From: Legionella lansingensis
GTDB lineage: Bacteria; Pseudomonadota; Gammaproteobacteria; Legionellales; Legionellaceae
DNA: 64,000 bases
Direction: 5' to 3'
Assembly: GCF_900187355.1 (NCBI RefSeq)
Contig: NZ_LT906451.1
Span: 1,609,001 to 1,673,000, forward strand
Below the pieces are notes generated by a model. That model was not told where the DNA came from, searched no databases, and was given only the letters and a program-made list of their open reading frames with translations. Of the stretch, positions 63,577-64,000 are shown piece after piece. The position numbers and the translations under genes are program-made. Every line of letters begins with the position of its first letter. Position 1 is the stretch's first letter.

Positions 63577-64000
63577 TTATCTGCCTTCTTTAACAACGTT
63601 ATCAATAGCCATCAAAATTTCCAGTAAGCTTTTCATCTTATCCAATGGCCAGCTGTTAGGGCCGTCACTTAACGCTTTATCAGGATCAGGATGAGTTTCC
63701 ATGAAAATCCCTGAGATACCGGCAGCCACAGCCGCTCTGGCTAAAACAGGTACAAATTCTCTTTGCCCACCTGAGACACCATTGTTCCCACCAGGTAATT
63801 GCACAGAGTGGGTCGCATCATAGACCACAGGACATTGCGTTTCTCGCATGATTTGTAAAGAACGCATATCCGAAACAAGATTGTTATATCCAAAACTGAC
63901 ACCACGCTCACATACCATAATTTGTTCATTCCCACAGGCTTTGGCTTTAGCAACTACATGCTTCATTTCCCATGGGGATAAAAATTGTCCTTTCTTGATA
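63577..64000 (-). CDS. kdsA: 3-deoxy-D-manno-octulosonate 8-phosphate synthase KdsA, C-terminal part (runs off the right edge)
   Basis: Makes KDO-8-phosphate from arabinose-5-phosphate and PEP for lipopolysaccharide. The visible 140 codons start in the middle at [19 protein letters not shown] and include [34 protein letters not shown] and [26 protein letters not shown], all diagnostic. The start codon lies beyond the right edge of the window. The gene ends 5 nt before the hairpin at 63554-63571. Confidence 0.95.
   Translation of the reverse strand, partial: IKKGQFLSPWEMKHVVAKAKACGNEQIMVCERGVSFGYNNLVSDMRSLQIMRETQCPVVYDATHSVQLPGGNNGVSGGQREFVPVLARAAVAAGISGIFMETHPDPDKALSDGPNSWPLDKMKSLLEILMAIDNVVKEGR

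Noticed and set aside
1-64000. CRISPR array, rRNA or tRNA genes
   Set aside because: No regularly spaced direct repeats, no rRNA sequence and no cloverleaf-like stretches were seen in the gaps; gaps are short and filled by the palindromic repeats described.

Overview
The window is a stretch of a low-GC gammaproteobacterial chromosome, almost certainly from the genus Legionella and probably not L. pneumophila itself. The reasons are the lssY-lssZ-lssA-lssB-lssD type I secretion locus, a pilBCD cluster in Legionella style, a prpBCD-proBA run, and the der-bamB-yfgM-hisS-rodZ-pilW-rlmN-ndk block. Species-level assignment is inference. Almost everything is housekeeping DNA with tight operons. Accessory content consists of one insertion sequence, one decayed gene and an unusually rich set of small palindromic repeats.

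Layout. 1-3026 (minus): 5' two thirds of a relA fragment, rlmD, rlpA. 3148-6119 (plus): dacA, a D-amino-acid aminotransferase, a DUF493 protein and lipB, all overlapping or nearly so. 6122-13249 (plus): the lss type I secretion locus, ending in the ABC exporter LssB and the membrane fusion protein LssD. 13305-14248: a shattered FAD-dependent oxidoreductase gene. 14251-17685 (minus): MFS transporter, hypoxanthine phosphoribosyltransferase, DUF1820 protein, a methyltransferase-like protein and a small unknown. 17816-21601 (plus): pilB, pilC, pilD. 21706-23524 (minus): lipase-like hydrolase, Sel1-like protein, small membrane protein. 23754-24569: ppsR. 24573-30520 (minus): prpB-prpC-prpD-proB-proA, so propionate breakdown and proline synthesis share one run. 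30680-36918: small or unrelated genes including phzF-like, mnmC and a peptide transporter. 37127-40888 (plus): pta-ackA and a VOC protein. 41038-45828: methyltransferase, adenosine-kinase-like, hemL, a rubredoxin too short for ordinary ORF cut-offs (44500-44676), hemJ, terC. 45951-48472 (plus): pcnB, folK, universal stress protein. 48517-56417 (minus): der to ndk. 56521-60280: unknown, miaE, unknown, lpxH, minC. 60352-62028: fadD. 62061-63503: an IS4-family element with a 12-bp target duplication. 63577 to the edge: kdsA.

The most interesting layer is the repeats. Two related families of 30-nt hairpin units occur as inverted pairs. One pair (78 bp) sits in frame inside mnmC and is translated into about 27 extra residues just before the SAM-binding motif. 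Another copy lies between rlmD and rlpA nested inside a second palindrome, and a sister family sits between pilW and rlmN. The two families differ by paired, compensatory changes in the stem while keeping the CTTGA loop and the ATCCA end. Other repeats appear to supply the C-terminal tail of PcnB and possibly the tail of the YfgM-like protein. Together these suggest a genome in which small palindromic elements spread and are sometimes captured as protein sequence, much like Rickettsia palindromic elements.
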